Positions 19,597 to 30,606 of a stretch of 64,000 nucleotides of DNA are shown here, one piece after another; positions within the stretch are counted from its first letter, which is position 1, and every line of letters begins with the position of its first letter. The DNA is taken from positions 1,037,001 through 1,101,000 of the forward strand of contig NZ_CP030265.1 in the NCBI RefSeq assembly GCF_008843145.1. Direction: 5' to 3'. Origin of the DNA: Skermanella pratensis (GTDB taxonomy: Bacteria > Pseudomonadota > Alphaproteobacteria > Azospirillales > Azospirillaceae). The position numbers were made by a program, and so were the translations under genes. The notes beneath the pieces were generated by a model. That model had not been told where the DNA came from, made no database searches, and was given only the letters and a program-made list of their open reading frames with translations.

Positions 19597-20454
19597 TCAG
19601 CCGTTGATGACCGAACCGCCGTTGGGGTGGAGGACCTGCCCGGTCATGTAGGAGGCGTCGTCCGAGGCCAGGAACACGTAGCAGGGCGCCACCTCTTCCG
19701 GCTGGCCGGCGCGGCCGAGCGGCACGTTCCCGCCGAACTGCTCGACCTTGTCCTCCGGGAAGGTGGAGGGGATCAGCGGTGTCCAGATGGGGCCGGGAGC
19801 CACGCCGTTGACCCGGATGTTCTTCTCGGCCAGGGACTGGCTGAGCGAGCGGGTGAAGGCGACGATGGCGCCCTTGGTCGAGGAATAGTCGAGCAGCTGC
19901 GGGCTGCCCTTGTAGGCCGTGACCGATGTCGTGTTGATGATGGACGCGCCGTCCTTCAGGTGGGGCAGGGCCGCCTTGGTCAGGAAGAAATAGGCGAAGA
20001 TGTTGGTCCGGAAGGTCCGTTCGAGCTGTTCGGCGGTGATCTCCTCCAGCGACGACTTGGGATGCTGCTCGGCCGCGTTGTTGATCAGGATATCGAGCTT
20101 GCCGAACTGCTCCACCGTGCGGTCGATCACCTGCCGGCAGAAACCTTCGTCGCCGAGGTCGCCCCGCAGCGTCAGGCACCGCCGGCCCTCGTTCTCGATC
20201 AGCTTCTTGGTATCCTGGGCGTCGTTGTCCTCCGCCAGGTAGACGATCGCGACATCGGCGCCCTCGCGCGCGAACAGGACGGCGGTCGCCCGGCCGATAC
20301 CGCTGTCGCCGCCCGTGATCAGGGCCACCTTGTCCAGGAGCTTGTCGCTCCCTTTGTAATCACGCCGGGCGAACTGGGGGCGCGGCGTCATTTCGGTTTC
20401 GCGGCCCGGCTGTTCGTCCTGATGCTGCGGCGGCTGCTGTTGCTCCGGTGCCAT
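19597..20454 (-). CDS. Glucose/ribitol-type short-chain dehydrogenase (YghA-like)
   Basis: 285 residues. The long hydrophilic N terminus (PEQQQPPQHQDEQPG) precedes a classical SDR core: TGGDSGIGRAT, NNAAEQHP, a catalytic Ser region (SIINTTSV), Tyr-x-x-x-Lys in DYSSTKGA, and VAPGPIWTPL. This is the YghA/general-stress-protein-39 type, often induced by stress and acting as an NAD(P)-dependent aldehyde or sugar reductase. The conserved YMTGQVLHPNGG tail is present. AAGGAG lies just upstream of ATG 20454. It is convergent with the ABC ATPase gene, with only 16 bases between stops. Confidence 0.87.
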   Translation of the reverse strand: MAPEQQQPPQHQDEQPGRETEMTPRPQFARRDYKGSDKLLDKVALITGGDSGIGRATAVLFAREGADVAIVYLAEDNDAQDTKKLIENEGRRCLTLRGDLGDEGFCRQVIDRTVEQFGKLDILINNAAEQHPKSSLEEITAEQLERTFRTNIFAYFFLTKAALPHLKDGASIINTTSVTAYKGSPQLLDYSSTKGAIVAFTRSLSQSLAEKNIRVNGVAPGPIWTPLIPSTFPEDKVEQFGGNVPLGRAGQPEEVAPCYVFLASDDASYMTGQVLHPNGGSVING

Positions 20455-20728
20455 CGGAACTCCTTTTTACGCTGGCTTGCGGTAGGGCGGGAACTGCCGT
20501 TCCAACAAGCCGGTTTCCGTTTCGTCTCGGGCTGGCGGGGTATACTTCCTATGATAATATGCCAGGGTGCCTCCTTTAGGTTTGCTCCGCCTGCCCGGTG
20601 CATCCATAAAGTGACTTCAACCTTTTAAAGGATGCGCCCGATGCACCTGCTCCAAAGGTCTGAGTTTCAGACAAACTGTTCATGTTCCAAACTGTCCTAG
20701 TTGTTGTCTTTTTGCTATGGAGGGCTTC

Positions 20729-20971
20729 ATGAGCCAGCGGCACGAGGTCAAAATCGAGCACGAGCTTCACGGCTTGCTCGACAAGGCGATGGGAATCGCC
20801 GACAACGATACCCTCGCCCGTCTGCACGACCTCCTGCTCTACATGAGCGAAGGTGCCGACCTGCTCGACTACAGCTTCGACATTCCTGACGGGTTGGAGC
20901 ACAAGCCCATCTTCAAGCGCATGCTGCTGAGCCAGCAGCTCCTGAGCGAGACGCCCCTCGGGCGTGCCTGA
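20729..20971 (+). CDS. Small protein of unknown function
   Basis: 80 residues from ATG 20729, with GGAGGG about five bases upstream; ATG 20717 lies inside that ribosome site region. The protein is helical, acidic and soluble (IEHELHGLLDKAMGIADND, LHDLLLYMSEGADLLDYSF). I do not recognise a family. It stands alone between the SDR and the ABC importer genes. Confidence 0.6.
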   Translation: MSQRHEVKIEHELHGLLDKAMGIADNDTLARLHDLLLYMSEGADLLDYSFDIPDGLEHKPIFKRMLLSQQLLSETPLGRA

Positions 20972-21097
20972 AAACGTCCGATTCGGACTGTCGACGGATA
21001 CTGATCGAAGGATGTAACCAAATCTTCACGGCACCGGCCCGCCGGTCGCGCTATGTCCCGCGTCGTATATCCTCAAAGCGGCAAGGGGTGAGCCTGG

Positions 21098-22159
21098 GTG
21101 GCGGGTCTGGTCCTCGACGGAGTAACGAAGCGTTTCGGGCAGGCGGCCGCGGTCGATGCGGTAGACCTCGCCGTCGGCAATGGCGAGTTCCTGGCCGTGC
21201 TCGGCCCCTCCGGGTGCGGCAAGACCACGCTGCTCCGGCTGATCGCCGGCTTCGAGCGGGTGGATCGCGGATCCATCACGATCGGCGACCGCCCGGTGTC
21301 GTCGCAGCGCCTCCACGTCCCGGCGGAACACCGCCGGGTCGGCATCGTCTTCCAGAGCTACGCCTTGTGGCCGCATATGACCGTCGCGGGCAATGTCGGC
21401 TACCCGCTGACGGTCGCCGGAATCCGCGGGCAAGCCTACGAGTCCCGCGTCGCGGCGGCGCTCGACCTCGTCGGCCTCGGCGGGTATGGGGCGCGCCGTC
21501 CGGCCGAACTCAGCGGCGGCCAGCGCCAGCGCGTAGCACTGGCGCGCTGCCTGGTGATGGAGCCCTCGCTCGTCCTGCTGGACGAACCGCTGGCGAACCT
21601 GGACGTCCATCTCCGCGCCTCCATGGAGGACGAGTTCGCCGCCTTCCACGCCAAGACCGGCGCCACCATGGTCTACATCACCCATGACCAGGCCGAGGCG
21701 ATGGCGCTCGCCGACCGCATCGCGGTGATGGACGGCGGAAGGCTCGTCCAGGTGGCGCCGCCGCGCAGCCTCTATGCCGAACCGGCAACCCCGATGGTCG
21801 CCGGCTTCATCGGCAAGGGCGCCGTGGTCGAGGTGACCGTGCTGGAGATCGTCGGAGGCACCCGCGCCGTGGTCGGCATCGGCGACGCCACGGCCACGCT
21901 CCGCTGCCGTCCGGGCACCGCGACGGGGACGGCCCTGGCCTGCCTGCGTCCGGAGGGGCTCGTCCCGGGCGGGGAGGGGCTCGCCGCGACCGTCCGGCGG
22001 GCGACCTACAAGGGCGGAGCGACGTCCCTCGATATCGTCCCCGACGCCCTGCCGGGCACGAGCCTGCCCCTGATCGTCGGAGACGGGCCGGTGCCGGAAC
22101 CGGGAACGCCGCTGCGGGTCTCGGTGCGTGACGGCTGGGTGATCCCCGCGGCGGGATGA
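21098..22159 (+). CDS. ABC transporter ATP-binding protein, FbpC-like
   Basis: 353 residues from a GTG with AAGGGG upstream. Walker A GPSGCGKTT, Q-loop VFQSYALWPHMTVAGN, signature [15 protein letters not shown], Walker B LVLLDEPLANLDVHLR and H-loop YITHDQAEAMA are complete. A TOBE-type tail follows (CLRPEGLVPGG). It is of the ferric/spermidine/thiamine importer class. The permease and binding-protein genes lie convergently 7 bases beyond its stop on the other strand, so one transporter is encoded by two facing transcription units. Confidence 0.87.
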   Translation: MAGLVLDGVTKRFGQAAAVDAVDLAVGNGEFLAVLGPSGCGKTTLLRLIAGFERVDRGSITIGDRPVSSQRLHVPAEHRRVGIVFQSYALWPHMTVAGNVGYPLTVAGIRGQAYESRVAAALDLVGLGGYGARRPAELSGGQRQRVALARCLVMEPSLVLLDEPLANLDVHLRASMEDEFAAFHAKTGATMVYITHDQAEAMALADRIAVMDGGRLVQVAPPRSLYAEPATPMVAGFIGKGAVVEVTVLEIVGGTRAVVGIGDATATLRCRPGTATGTALACLRPEGLVPGGEGLAATVRRATYKGGATSLDIVPDALPGTSLPLIVGDGPVPEPGTPLRVSVRDGWVIPAAG

Positions 22160-22166
22160 TCCCGGC

Positions 22167-23887
22167 TCACGCCTGCCAGGGCAGGACGCCCGGCGGCAGG
22201 CGGCGGGCCAGCAGGGAGGCGGCCAGCATGATCGCCAGGATGGCCGCGACGGAGATCACCGAGACGGCGGCCGCCAGCACCGTGCTGCCGCTCTCCTCCA
22301 GCGAATAGACCACGACCCCCAGCGTCTCCGCCCCCGACGACCACAGCAGGATCGAGACCGTCAGTTCATTGAACGAGGTCAGGAACACCAGGATGCCCCC
22401 GGCCGCAGCCACCGGGGCCGCCATCGGCACGATCACGGTCCGCAGGCGGTGGATCAGGCCGGCGCCGCACATCTGTGCCGCCTCCTCCATCGCCGGCTCC
22501 AGGGTATGGAATCCGGCGATCACCGGCCGGAGCGCCAGCGACAGGAAGCGCGCCAGATAGGCCACCAGGATGATCCAGACCGTTCCGTACAGGGTCGCGT
22601 CGAGCAGCGGCAGCGGGCGGATGAACACCAGGATCGTCGCGATGGCGAGCACCACGCCGGGCAGGGCATAGGGCAGTTCCGCCAGCAGGTTCAGCACCCG
22701 GAGCACCCGGCTCCGGCGCCAGACGACGAAATATGCCAGCGGGACGGCGACGCAGACCAACGCCGCCGACGCTCCCCCCGCCAGCAGGATCGAGTTGCGG
22801 AACGCCCTGCTGGTCGCGTCGTGGACCAGCAGCACATGCAGGTAGTTCGCCAGGGTCACGGACGCGGCGTCGAGCGGCGCCCCGTAGACGCGCACCAGCG
22901 ACGTGGCGACGAGCGCCGCCAGAGGCACCACCACGATCATCGCGATCACCAGCCAGCATGCCGCCTCGACCGCCGGGCGCAGGGTGCCGAGCCGGTAGTC
23001 GAGCGGCCGGGCCGAAGCGCCGGCGGTGCGGACGTCGCGCCGGCTCAGCAGCCAGCCCTGGAGCGCCACCCCGGCGAAGGCGATCAGGCCGACCAGCACC
23101 GACAGCACCGCGACGTCGGACAGCACCGCCGGCCCGAATCCGGCCAGCCTCTGGTAGATCAGCGTCGGCAGCACGGTGATCCCCGCCGGGATGCCCAGCA
23201 GGGCGGGGATGCCGAAATTCCCGATGGAGGACACGAAGGCCAGGGCCGAGCCCGCGATCAGCGACGGGGCCGCCAGCGGCAGCACCACGGTCGCCAGCAC
23301 CCGCCAGCGGCCGGCTCCCGCCGCCTGGGCGGCCTCGACCAGTTCGCGCGGGATCGCCCTCAATCCGGCACGCAGGGCCAGGAACACCAGGGCCGACTGC
23401 TCGATGCCCATCAGCAGGATGATGCCGCCCCTGCCGTAGAGCGGGTTCGGCGTGCCGGGCGGCGGTGCCATGCCCAGGGTCTTCAGCAGGGCGCTCGACG
23501 GGCCGAACAGGTGGATCCAGGACAGCGCCGTGATCTGCGGCGGGATCATCAGCGGCAGCATGAAGCAGAACACGAGGACCGGCTTGCGGCGCAGGTCGGT
23601 CAGCCCGACCAGCAGCGCGAAGGCTCCGCCCAGGGCCACCGCCAGCGCGGTCGCCCCAGGCTGAGGGTCAGGCTGTTGCCGGTCGCCCTCCAGGTCGCGG
23701 GAGATGACATCACGCGGGTCAGGATATCGGCCGCTTCGCCGCCGCGCGGCGCCAGCGCCTCCGCGACGAGGCGGGCCATGGGAAGCACCGACACGACGCC
23801 GACCAGGAGCGTCAGCACCGCCAGCATCACGGCGTCCGGCCGCAGCATCCGGCGGCCGGGCAACTCCTGAGCGGATCGGACGGCCAT
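22167..23887 (-). CDS. ABC transporter permease, FbpB-like, frame broken near the 5' end
   Basis: Two fused permease modules with about 12 membrane helices (about 573 residues joined), as in FbpB-type ferric importers. The gene starts at ATG 23887 (MAVRSAQELPGRR), overlapping the binding-protein stop, and reads to NSLTLSLGRPRWRW before derailing. The next frame gives ALAVALGGAFALLVGLTDL and continues to 22167. One extra G (C on the plus strand, run 23654-23657) restores SLTLSLGATALAVALGG. Both modules carry EAA-type cytoplasmic loops (RELVEAAQAAGAGRWRVL; MEEAAQMCGAGLIHRLRTV). The frame break is probably a homopolymer error. Confidence 0.87.
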
Positions 23888-24879
23888 CAGCCGCCGAACA
23901 GGTCGGCGAAGGCCATCTTGTTGGCTTGGTCCTCGGCCAGCGCCTTGGCGCTGTCGAGCGGCAGCACCTTGATCCCGGTCAGGCGGGGGAAGCCCTTGGG
24001 CGGCTCCACGTCGGGATGCGCCGGCAGGAAGCCCTGCGCCGACGCCAGTTCCTGGCCCTCGCGCGACAGCAGGAAGGAGACGAAGGCCTGCGCCGCCTCG
24101 GGGTTGCGCGCGGTCGACAGGATCGCCACCGGCTCCGACACGGCGCTGACGCCGTCGGCGGGAAAGACGAACTCGACCGGCGCTCCCTTCAGGTTCTCGC
24201 GGATCGGGAGATAGTCGATCAGCACGCCGTAGAGCTTCTCGCCGCCGGCCACCGCCGTCATCACGCCGCCGTTGCCCCGGACAGCCACCGCGCCGTTGGC
24301 CTGCAACGCCTTGAAGTAATCCAGGCCCAGGCCCGGCACGTCCTTGAGCGTCGCCAGGTGGATCGCCGCGGCGCCGGAATAGAGCGGGCTGGGCATGCTG
24401 ACCAGGTTCCTGGCCTCCGGCTTCAGCAGGTCGGCCCAGGAGGTTGGCTTCATCTTGGCGTTTTTGTTGTACGCGATGCCGGTGGTGATCAGCTTGGTGC
24501 CGAAATAGGTCAGGTCGGGGTCGTACAGGTTCGCCTGGTAATCGCCGACGGGCGCCTTCTCGAACCTGGCGAGACGGTTGTCCTGCTTCAGGCTTTCCAT
24601 GGTGACCGCGTCGGCGATCAGCAGGACGTCCGGCTGCGGCGACCCGGCCTGGAACTCGGCGCGCAGGCGGTTCATCAGGTCGGTGGTGCCGCTGCGGGTC
24701 CACTCGACCTCGACGCCGGGATGCAGCTTCTTGAACTCGTCAACCGTCTGCTGCGCGTCGGCCTCGAGCTGCGAGGTGTACAGCACCAGCTTGCCGGACG
24801 CGGCGGAGGCCGCCGGCGTCCAGAATGTGGCGGCGACCGCGCCGAGCAGGCCGGCCGCGGCGCCGAGATACGTCTTCAT
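23887..24879 (-). CDS. Extracellular solute-binding protein, ferric-iron type
   Basis: 330 residues with a Sec signal peptide (AAAGLLGAVAATFWTPAASA). The mature part is a cluster D/family 1 periplasmic binding protein: LVLYTSQLEADAQQTVDEF, HPGVEVEWTRSGTTDLMNRL, SPQPDVLLIADAVTMESL and a Tyr-rich central segment (NLYDPDLTYFGTKLITTGIAYN). This pattern matches FbpA/AfuA-like iron binders, but phosphonate or spermidine binders are close relatives and the ligand is not proven. It overlaps the permease start by one base and is the first gene of the minus-strand unit. Confidence 0.85.
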   Translation of the reverse strand: MKTYLGAAAGLLGAVAATFWTPAASAASGKLVLYTSQLEADAQQTVDEFKKLHPGVEVEWTRSGTTDLMNRLRAEFQAGSPQPDVLLIADAVTMESLKQDNRLARFEKAPVGDYQANLYDPDLTYFGTKLITTGIAYNKNAKMKPTSWADLLKPEARNLVSMPSPLYSGAAAIHLATLKDVPGLGLDYFKALQANGAVAVRGNGGVMTAVAGGEKLYGVLIDYLPIRENLKGAPVEFVFPADGVSAVSEPVAILSTARNPEAAQAFVSFLLSREGQELASAQGFLPAHPDVEPPKGFPRLTGIKVLPLDSAKALAEDQANKMAFADLFGG

Positions 24880-25008
24880 TCCCTGTCTCCAACCTTCGTC
24901 TTGATTGATCTAGAAAGGTTTGAGACGGGACCATGGCCCAGATGCATGACGCCGCGGCGTCGCTTTCATGAAGGATCGGTTACAGTTCCGCTGCCCGGGC
25001 AAGCAATC

Positions 25009-25332
25009 TCAGGACGTCGGGATGTGCCGCATGGCCTGGCGGGCCCACAGGTTTTCCGCCTCGTCCAGCAGGTTCGCCGCGTCGTGCAGCAGGCTGTGGG
25101 TGCGCAGGATGTCGGCTTCGTGCCGCATGATCAGCTGGTCGACGCGCTCGGCGAGATCCGCGCCGGGCGTCGCCATCGAGACGCGCAGGCCGTGCAGACG
25201 GACAAAGCCGCGGGCGATCCGGTCGCTTTCCGCCCTGAGCAGTTCCAGCCGGTCGCGCAGTTCACCCAATCGGTCGCGATGGACCGACTGTGTTTCGGGT
25301 TCGGGTTCCAGGGTGAAGGTATCGGGTGCCAT
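25009..25332 (-). CDS. Small helical protein of unknown function
   Basis: 107 residues from ATG 25332. Mostly charged helix (HRDRLGELRDRLELLRAESDRIARGF and LMRHEADILRTHSLLHDAANLLDEAENLWARQAM in character), suggesting a coiled coil. I recognise no family. Upstream in-frame starts at 25380 and further are possible but lack better ribosome sites. Confidence 0.5.
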   Translation of the reverse strand: MAPDTFTLEPEPETQSVHRDRLGELRDRLELLRAESDRIARGFVRLHGLRVSMATPGADLAERVDQLIMRHEADILRTHSLLHDAANLLDEAENLWARQAMRHIPTS

Positions 25333-25456
25333 GGTGCCGGTCTCACGGAGAAAGCGGGGCGGGGAGAACGGGGATACCATGCCAGTTATGGTTAAAATCA
25401 ATCTTAAGGCGTGAAGCGCGCCTGTGGGACATTGTTGTGACATGCCCCGAAACGCG

Positions 25457-25495
25457 TCCGGGCGCCGTGCTTCCCGGGGAAGCACGGCGCCCGGA
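25457..25495 (-). terminator. Strong hairpin after the cytochrome c gene
   Basis: Arms TCCGGGCGCCGTGCTTCC (25457-25474) and GGAAGCACGGCGCCCGGA (25478-25495) form a perfect 18-bp stem with loop CGG, 13 bases past the cytochrome stop codon on the minus strand. No long T-tract follows. Confidence 0.7.
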
Positions 25496-25507
25496 TCGAG
25501 GGGAGCC

Positions 25508-25885
25508 TTACTTCGTGGCTTCGTTCAGATAAGCGATCAGGTTCTTCAGATCGTCTTCCTTCTTGACGCCGGCGTAGGCCATCTTGTTGCCGGCGATGAA
25601 GCCCTTGGGATCGGCCAGGTACTTCGCGAGGTTCTCGTCGTTCCAGGTGAGATTGGCGTTCTTCATCGCCGGAGAATAGGCGAAGCCCTCCACGGTGCCC
25701 GACTGGCGGCCCATCAAGCCGTGCAGGGACGGACCCACGCCCTTCTTGCCGGCCTCCAGGCTGTGGCAGGCCTTGCAGGCCCGGAAGACCTTCTCGCCGT
25801 CGGCGGCACTCTGCGCCGATGCGGTGGACGCACCCGCCATCAGGGCGATGCCGGCCACCAGGCCGAACAACACTTGCTTCTTCAT
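25508..25885 (-). CDS. Class I c-type cytochrome (cytochrome c2/c550-like)
   Basis: 125 residues with a signal peptide (VLFGLVAGIALMAGASTASAQ). The haem motif is C37-KA-C40-H41 and the probable axial Met is in GNKMAYAGVKKEDDL. Family blocks GPSLHGLMGRQSGTVEGFAYSPAMKNANLTW and LIAYLNEATK are present in pieces of the expected order. It is a periplasmic electron carrier. It lies upstream of the cox operon end and could accept electrons from it, but that is inference. Confidence 0.92.
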   Translation of the reverse strand: MKKQVLFGLVAGIALMAGASTASAQSAADGEKVFRACKACHSLEAGKKGVGPSLHGLMGRQSGTVEGFAYSPAMKNANLTWNDENLAKYLADPKGFIAGNKMAYAGVKKEDDLKNLIAYLNEATK

Positions 25886-25918
25886 TCCGTGATTCCTTGT
25901 GGATTATGACCAGCTACG

Positions 25919-25942
25919 GCCGGCACTCTGGAGAGTGCCGGC
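25919..25942 (-). terminator. Hairpin after coxM
   Basis: GCCGGCACTCT (25919-25929), loop GG, then AGAGTGCCGGC (25932-25942): a perfect 11-bp stem 36 bases beyond the coxM stop on the minus strand. There is no good T-tract in that direction. Confidence 0.5.
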
Positions 25943-25978
25943 AATTTACACGAATGAACCATGAATCCGAGCGGCCAA

Positions 25979-26773
25979 TCAGCCGCAGGCCGCGACCGCC
26001 CGCTTGGCCATGACCTTGACGAGGCTGGCCCTGTACTCGGCGCTGGCGTGGATGTCGGCGTTCAGGCCGTCGGCATCCACGGTCAAAGCGTCCAACGCCG
26101 CCGGGTCGAGGCCGCCGGCCAGGGCCTGCTCGGCTTCGGTCCAGCGGTACACGGACGGCGCGGCGCCGGTGACCGCCACCCGGACCTGCCCGCCGACCTC
26201 CGCGACGAACACGCCGACCGTGGCGTAGCGGCTGGCCGGGTTGGGGAACTTGACGTAGGCCGCCTTGCCCGGCTTCGGGAAGGCCACCGCCGTCACGATC
26301 TCGTCGGGCTCCAGCGCCGTCTCGAACATGCCGGTGAAGAAGTCCTCCGCGGCGATCTTCCGCGTCGTGGTGTGGACGGTGGCGCCGAGCACGACCAGCG
26401 CCGCGGGGTAGTCGGCCGACGGGTCGTTGTTGCAGATCGACCCGCCGAGGGTGCCGCGGTTGCGCACCTGGGCGTCGCCGATCCCCTCCGCCAGCTTCGC
26501 CAGCGCCGGGATCAGCCGCTGGACCACCGCGCTCGCCGCGACCTCGGCGTGCGGCGTCGTGGCGCCGATCACCAGGGTGTCGCCGTCCTCCCGGATGCCG
26601 CGCAGCTCGGCCACGGCGCCCAGGTCCACCACGTCGCTCGGCTGGGCCAGGCGCTGCTTCAGCGTCGGGATCAGCGTCTGGCCGCCCGCCAGGATCTTGG
26701 CGTCCTCGTTGCCGGAAGCGAGCCGGGCGGCTTCGGCCAGGGTCGTCGGGCGGTGATACTCGAATGCGTACAT
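25979..26773 (-). CDS. coxM: CO-dehydrogenase-like medium subunit, FAD binding
   Basis: 264 residues. FAD-binding motifs of the xanthine oxidase medium chain are visible: [14 protein letters not shown] and [20 protein letters not shown]. The C-terminal CO_deh_flav domain ([21 protein letters not shown]) follows. It passes electrons from the molybdenum subunit via 2Fe-2S clusters to FAD. It is the last gene of coxG-coxS-coxL-coxM, 22 bases after coxL. Confidence 0.9.
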   Translation of the reverse strand: MYAFEYHRPTTLAEAARLASGNEDAKILAGGQTLIPTLKQRLAQPSDVVDLGAVAELRGIREDGDTLVIGATTPHAEVAASAVVQRLIPALAKLAEGIGDAQVRNRGTLGGSICNNDPSADYPAALVVLGATVHTTTRKIAAEDFFTGMFETALEPDEIVTAVAFPKPGKAAYVKFPNPASRYATVGVFVAEVGGQVRVAVTGAAPSVYRWTEAEQALAGGLDPAALDALTVDADGLNADIHASAEYRASLVKVMAKRAVAACG

Positions 26774-26795
26774 GCTGCTTTCCTCCCCGGTCGCT

Positions 26796-29203
26796 TTATT
26801 CGGCCGCCAGCGGGACCGAGGCGCCCTGGATGGCGCGCCAGACCCGTTCCGGCGTCGCCGGCATGTCGATATGTCCGATGCCCAGATCGGCCAGCGCGTC
26901 CACCACGGCGTTCATGACCGTGGCGCTGCCGCCGATCGCACCCGCCTCGCCGCAGCCCTTGACCCCCAGGGGGTTGTGGGTGCACGGCGCCTCCTCGTGG
27001 TACTGCACGATGAAGCTCGGGACATCGTCCGCCCGGGGCATGCAGTAATCCATGTAGGAGCCGGTCAGGAGCTGACCAGTGTCCGGATCATAAACGCAGT
27101 TTTCCAGCAGGGCCTGGCCGATGCCCTGGACGATGCCGCCATGGACCTGGCCCTCGACCACCATCGGGTTGATCACCCGGCCGAAATCGTCCACCGCCAC
27201 GAACTTCTCGATCCTGACGACGCCGGTCTCCGGGTCGATCTCGACTTCGGCGATCTGGGTCCCGTTGGGATATGTGAAGTTCTTCGGATCGTAGAAGGCC
27301 TGCTCGTCCAGCCCGGGCTCCAGCTCGTCGAGCGGGAAATTATGCGGCACATAGGCCGACAGGGCCACGTCGCCGATGCCGAGGCTCCGGTCGGTGCCGG
27401 CCACGGTGAAGCGGCCCCGGTCGAAGACGATGTCGGTCTCCGCCGCCTCCAGCATGTGCGCCGCGATCTTCTTCGCCTTGTTGACGACCTTGTCCATCGC
27501 CTTGACGATGGCCGAGCCGCCGACCGCCAGCGACCGGGAGCCGTAGGTGCCCATTCCGAACGGCACCTTCGAGGTGTCGCCATGGACGATCTCGACGTTC
27601 TCGATCGGGATGCCGAAGCGGTCGGAGACGAGCTGCGCGAAGGTTGTCTCGTGGCTCTGCCCGTGGCTGTGGGAGCCGGTGAAGACGGTCACCGAACCGG
27701 TGGGATGGAAGCGCACCTCGCCGGACTCGTACAGCCCCGCGCGGGCTCCCAGGGCGCCCGCCACATTGCTGGGCGCGATGCCGCAGGCCTCGATGTAGCT
27801 GGCGAGGCCGATGCCCCGCAGCTTGCCCCGGGCCTTCGCCTCCGCCTTGCGGGCCGGGAAGCCCTTGTAGTCGATCAGCTCAAGCGCCTGGTCCAGGTTC
27901 TTCTCGAACAACCCGCAATCGTACTGCAACGCGACCGGCGTGTCGTACGGCATGGCTGATGGCGGGATGAAGTTGCGCCGCCGCAGCTCGGTCTTGTCGA
28001 TGCCCATCTCGCGCGCCGCGTTCTCGACGATGCGCTCGATCAGGTAGCAGGCCTCCGGCCGCCCGGCGCCGCGATAGGCGTCCACCGGCACGGTGTGGGT
28101 GAACACCGCCTTGACCTCGGCATAGATCGCCGGGGTCGAGTACTGCCCGGCCAGCAGGGTCGCGTACAGGTATGTCGGGATGGACGGCGCGAAGGTGGAC
28201 AGGTACGCCCCCATGTTCGCCAGCGTTCGGACCCGCAGCCCCAGGAACTTGCCGTCCGCGTCCAGCGCCAGCTCCGCGTGGGTGACGTGGTCGCGCCCGT
28301 GGGCGTCGGACACGAAGCTTTCCGACCGCTCCGCCACCCACTTGATCGGGCGCCCGATCTTCCGCGACGCCCAGGTGACGATCGCCTCCTCGGCATAGTG
28401 GTAGATCTTGGAGCCGAAGCCGCCGCCGACATCCGGGGCGATGACCCGCAGCTTGTGCTCGGAATGCCCAGCACGAAGGCGCCCATCAGCAGTCGGATGA
28501 CGTGCGGGTTCTGGCTGGTCGTCCACAGGGTGTAGTCGCCGGTGGCGCGGTCGTACTCGCCGATCGCCGCCCGGGGCTCCATCGCGTTGGGCACCAGCCG
28601 GTTGTTGATCAGGTCCAGCTTGGTGACATGGGCGGCCTTGGCGAAGGCGGCGTCGGTCGCTGCCTTGTCGCCCAGGTGCCAGTCGTAGCAGACGTTGCCG
28701 GCGGCCTGCTCGTGGACCAGGGGCGCACCGTCCCTGAGCGCGGCGGGAGAGGTGGTGACGGCCGGAAGCTCGTCGTAGTCCACCATGATCAGCTCGGCGG
28801 CGTCCTTGGCCTGGTCCCGGCTCTCGGCGATCACCACCGCGACTTGGTCGCCGACATGGACGACCTTGTCCAGCACCAGCGGCGGATGCGGCGGCTCGAC
28901 CATCGGGCTGCCGTCCTTGGAATGGATCAGCCAGCCGCAGGGCAGGCCGTTGACCTTGTCGGCCGCGATGTCCTGCCCGGTGAAGACCGCGACGACGCCG
29001 GGCGCCGCCAGCGCCGCCGAGGTGTCGATGCCCTTGATCCGCGCGTGGGCATAGGGCGAGCGCAGGATATAGGCGTGGGTCTGGTTCGGCCGGTTGATGT
29101 CGTCGGTATAGGTCCCCTGGCCGGTCAGGAAGCGGAAGTCCTCGCGGCGCCTGACGGAGGCGCCGATGCCGGTGACGTTGCCGGTGGCGGGAGAGTTCGA
29201 CAT
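26796..29203 (-). CDS. coxL: Form II CO-dehydrogenase-like molybdenum subunit, frame broken
   Basis: About 802 residues when joined. The start is ATG 29203 ([12 protein letters not shown]) with GGAAGGGG upstream. The active-site loop reads [26 protein letters not shown] is the form II signature, not the AYRCSFR of proven CO dehydrogenases. Molybdopterin motifs such as [17 protein letters not shown] and [16 protein letters not shown] are present, with Glu in the C-terminal GCGEAGAIG. As read, the frame breaks at about 28460 after FVLGIP; one extra base restores [20 protein letters not shown]. Form II enzymes may oxidise other substrates. Electrons go to coxS and then coxM. Confidence 0.9.
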
Positions 29204-29219
29204 GGTTGCTGCCCCTTCC

Positions 29220-29713
<494 letters not shown>

Positions 29714-29792
29714 TTCTGAGCCTTTCCTCGCTAGGTTTTTTATTGCCAAGGCTTGTTATTGATTGGGACCCGGACGAACCGAACCCGGCCGA

Positions 29793-30482
29793 TCAGCTGC
29801 CGGCGATCGTATAGAGGATGACGGTGAAAGCGATCACGGCAAGGGCAACCATACCGACCAGGCGGAGATCTACCGGTTCATCGCCGGCGGCCCGGGGCTC
29901 CGCCGGACCGGCCGACGCGAAGGCGGCCATGGCGGCCGGCTGCGCCGCCATCTGGCCGCCCGGAACCGCGGCCGGCGCCGGCGCGGGAGCCGACTCGGGC
30001 CGTCCCTCCGGAGCCGCCGCCGGCTCTCCGGCGTCCTGCGGCCCTCCCACCACCTCGCTGAACTTGGCGAAGAAATCGTCGGCCATCTTGCGCGCCGTCC
30101 CGTCGATCAGCCGGGAGCCGATCTGGGCCAGCTTGCCGCCGACCTGGGCGTGGGCGGTGTATTCCAGGACCGTGGCGCCGTCGCCGTCCGGCATCAGCTT
30201 GACGGCGGCGCCGCCCTTGCCGAACCCGGCGGCCCCGCCGGTCCCTTCGCCGCTGATCGTGTATCCGTTGGGCGGGTCGATGTCGCTGAGCGTGACCTTC
30301 CCAGCGAACTTGGCCTTCACCGGCCCCACCTTGGCGGTGACCTTCGCCGTCATCTCGGTGTCGGACTGCTTCTCGATCTCTTCGCAGCCGGGGATGCATT
30401 GTTTCAGGATGGCCGGATCGTTCAGCGCGGCCCAGACCTCTTCGCGCGGCGCCGTGACCCGGTAGCTGCCGGACATGTCCAT
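29793..30482 (-). CDS. coxG: CoxG-like SRPBCC protein with a C-terminal membrane anchor
   Basis: About 229 residues from ATG 30482 with GGGAGG nine bases upstream. Residues about 1-145 are a CoxG/SRPBCC domain (SGSYRVTAPREEVWAALNDP, LKQCIPGCEEIE, TGGAAGFGKGGAAVKL). A Pro/Ala-rich linker then leads to one C-terminal helix (LVGMVALAVIAFTVILYTIA). In Oligotropha CoxG is thought to help anchor CO dehydrogenase at the membrane. It is the first gene of the operon, 79 bases before coxS. Confidence 0.87.
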   Translation of the reverse strand: MDMSGSYRVTAPREEVWAALNDPAILKQCIPGCEEIEKQSDTEMTAKVTAKVGPVKAKFAGKVTLSDIDPPNGYTISGEGTGGAAGFGKGGAAVKLMPDGDGATVLEYTAHAQVGGKLAQIGSRLIDGTARKMADDFFAKFSEVVGGPQDAGEPAAAPEGRPESAPAPAPAAVPGGQMAAQPAAMAAFASAGPAEPRAAGDEPVDLRLVGMVALAVIAFTVILYTIAGS

Positions 30483-30606
30483 GGAGTGGTTCCTCCCGGT
30501 CCCGATTTTTCTTGGATGCAGACTAATTGTCGCAGGAGAGTGCGGCACATTAGACTTTCGATCAAGAGCCTGGCTATCGGGGCCAGGGGGGCCGGGAGGG
30601 AACCGG

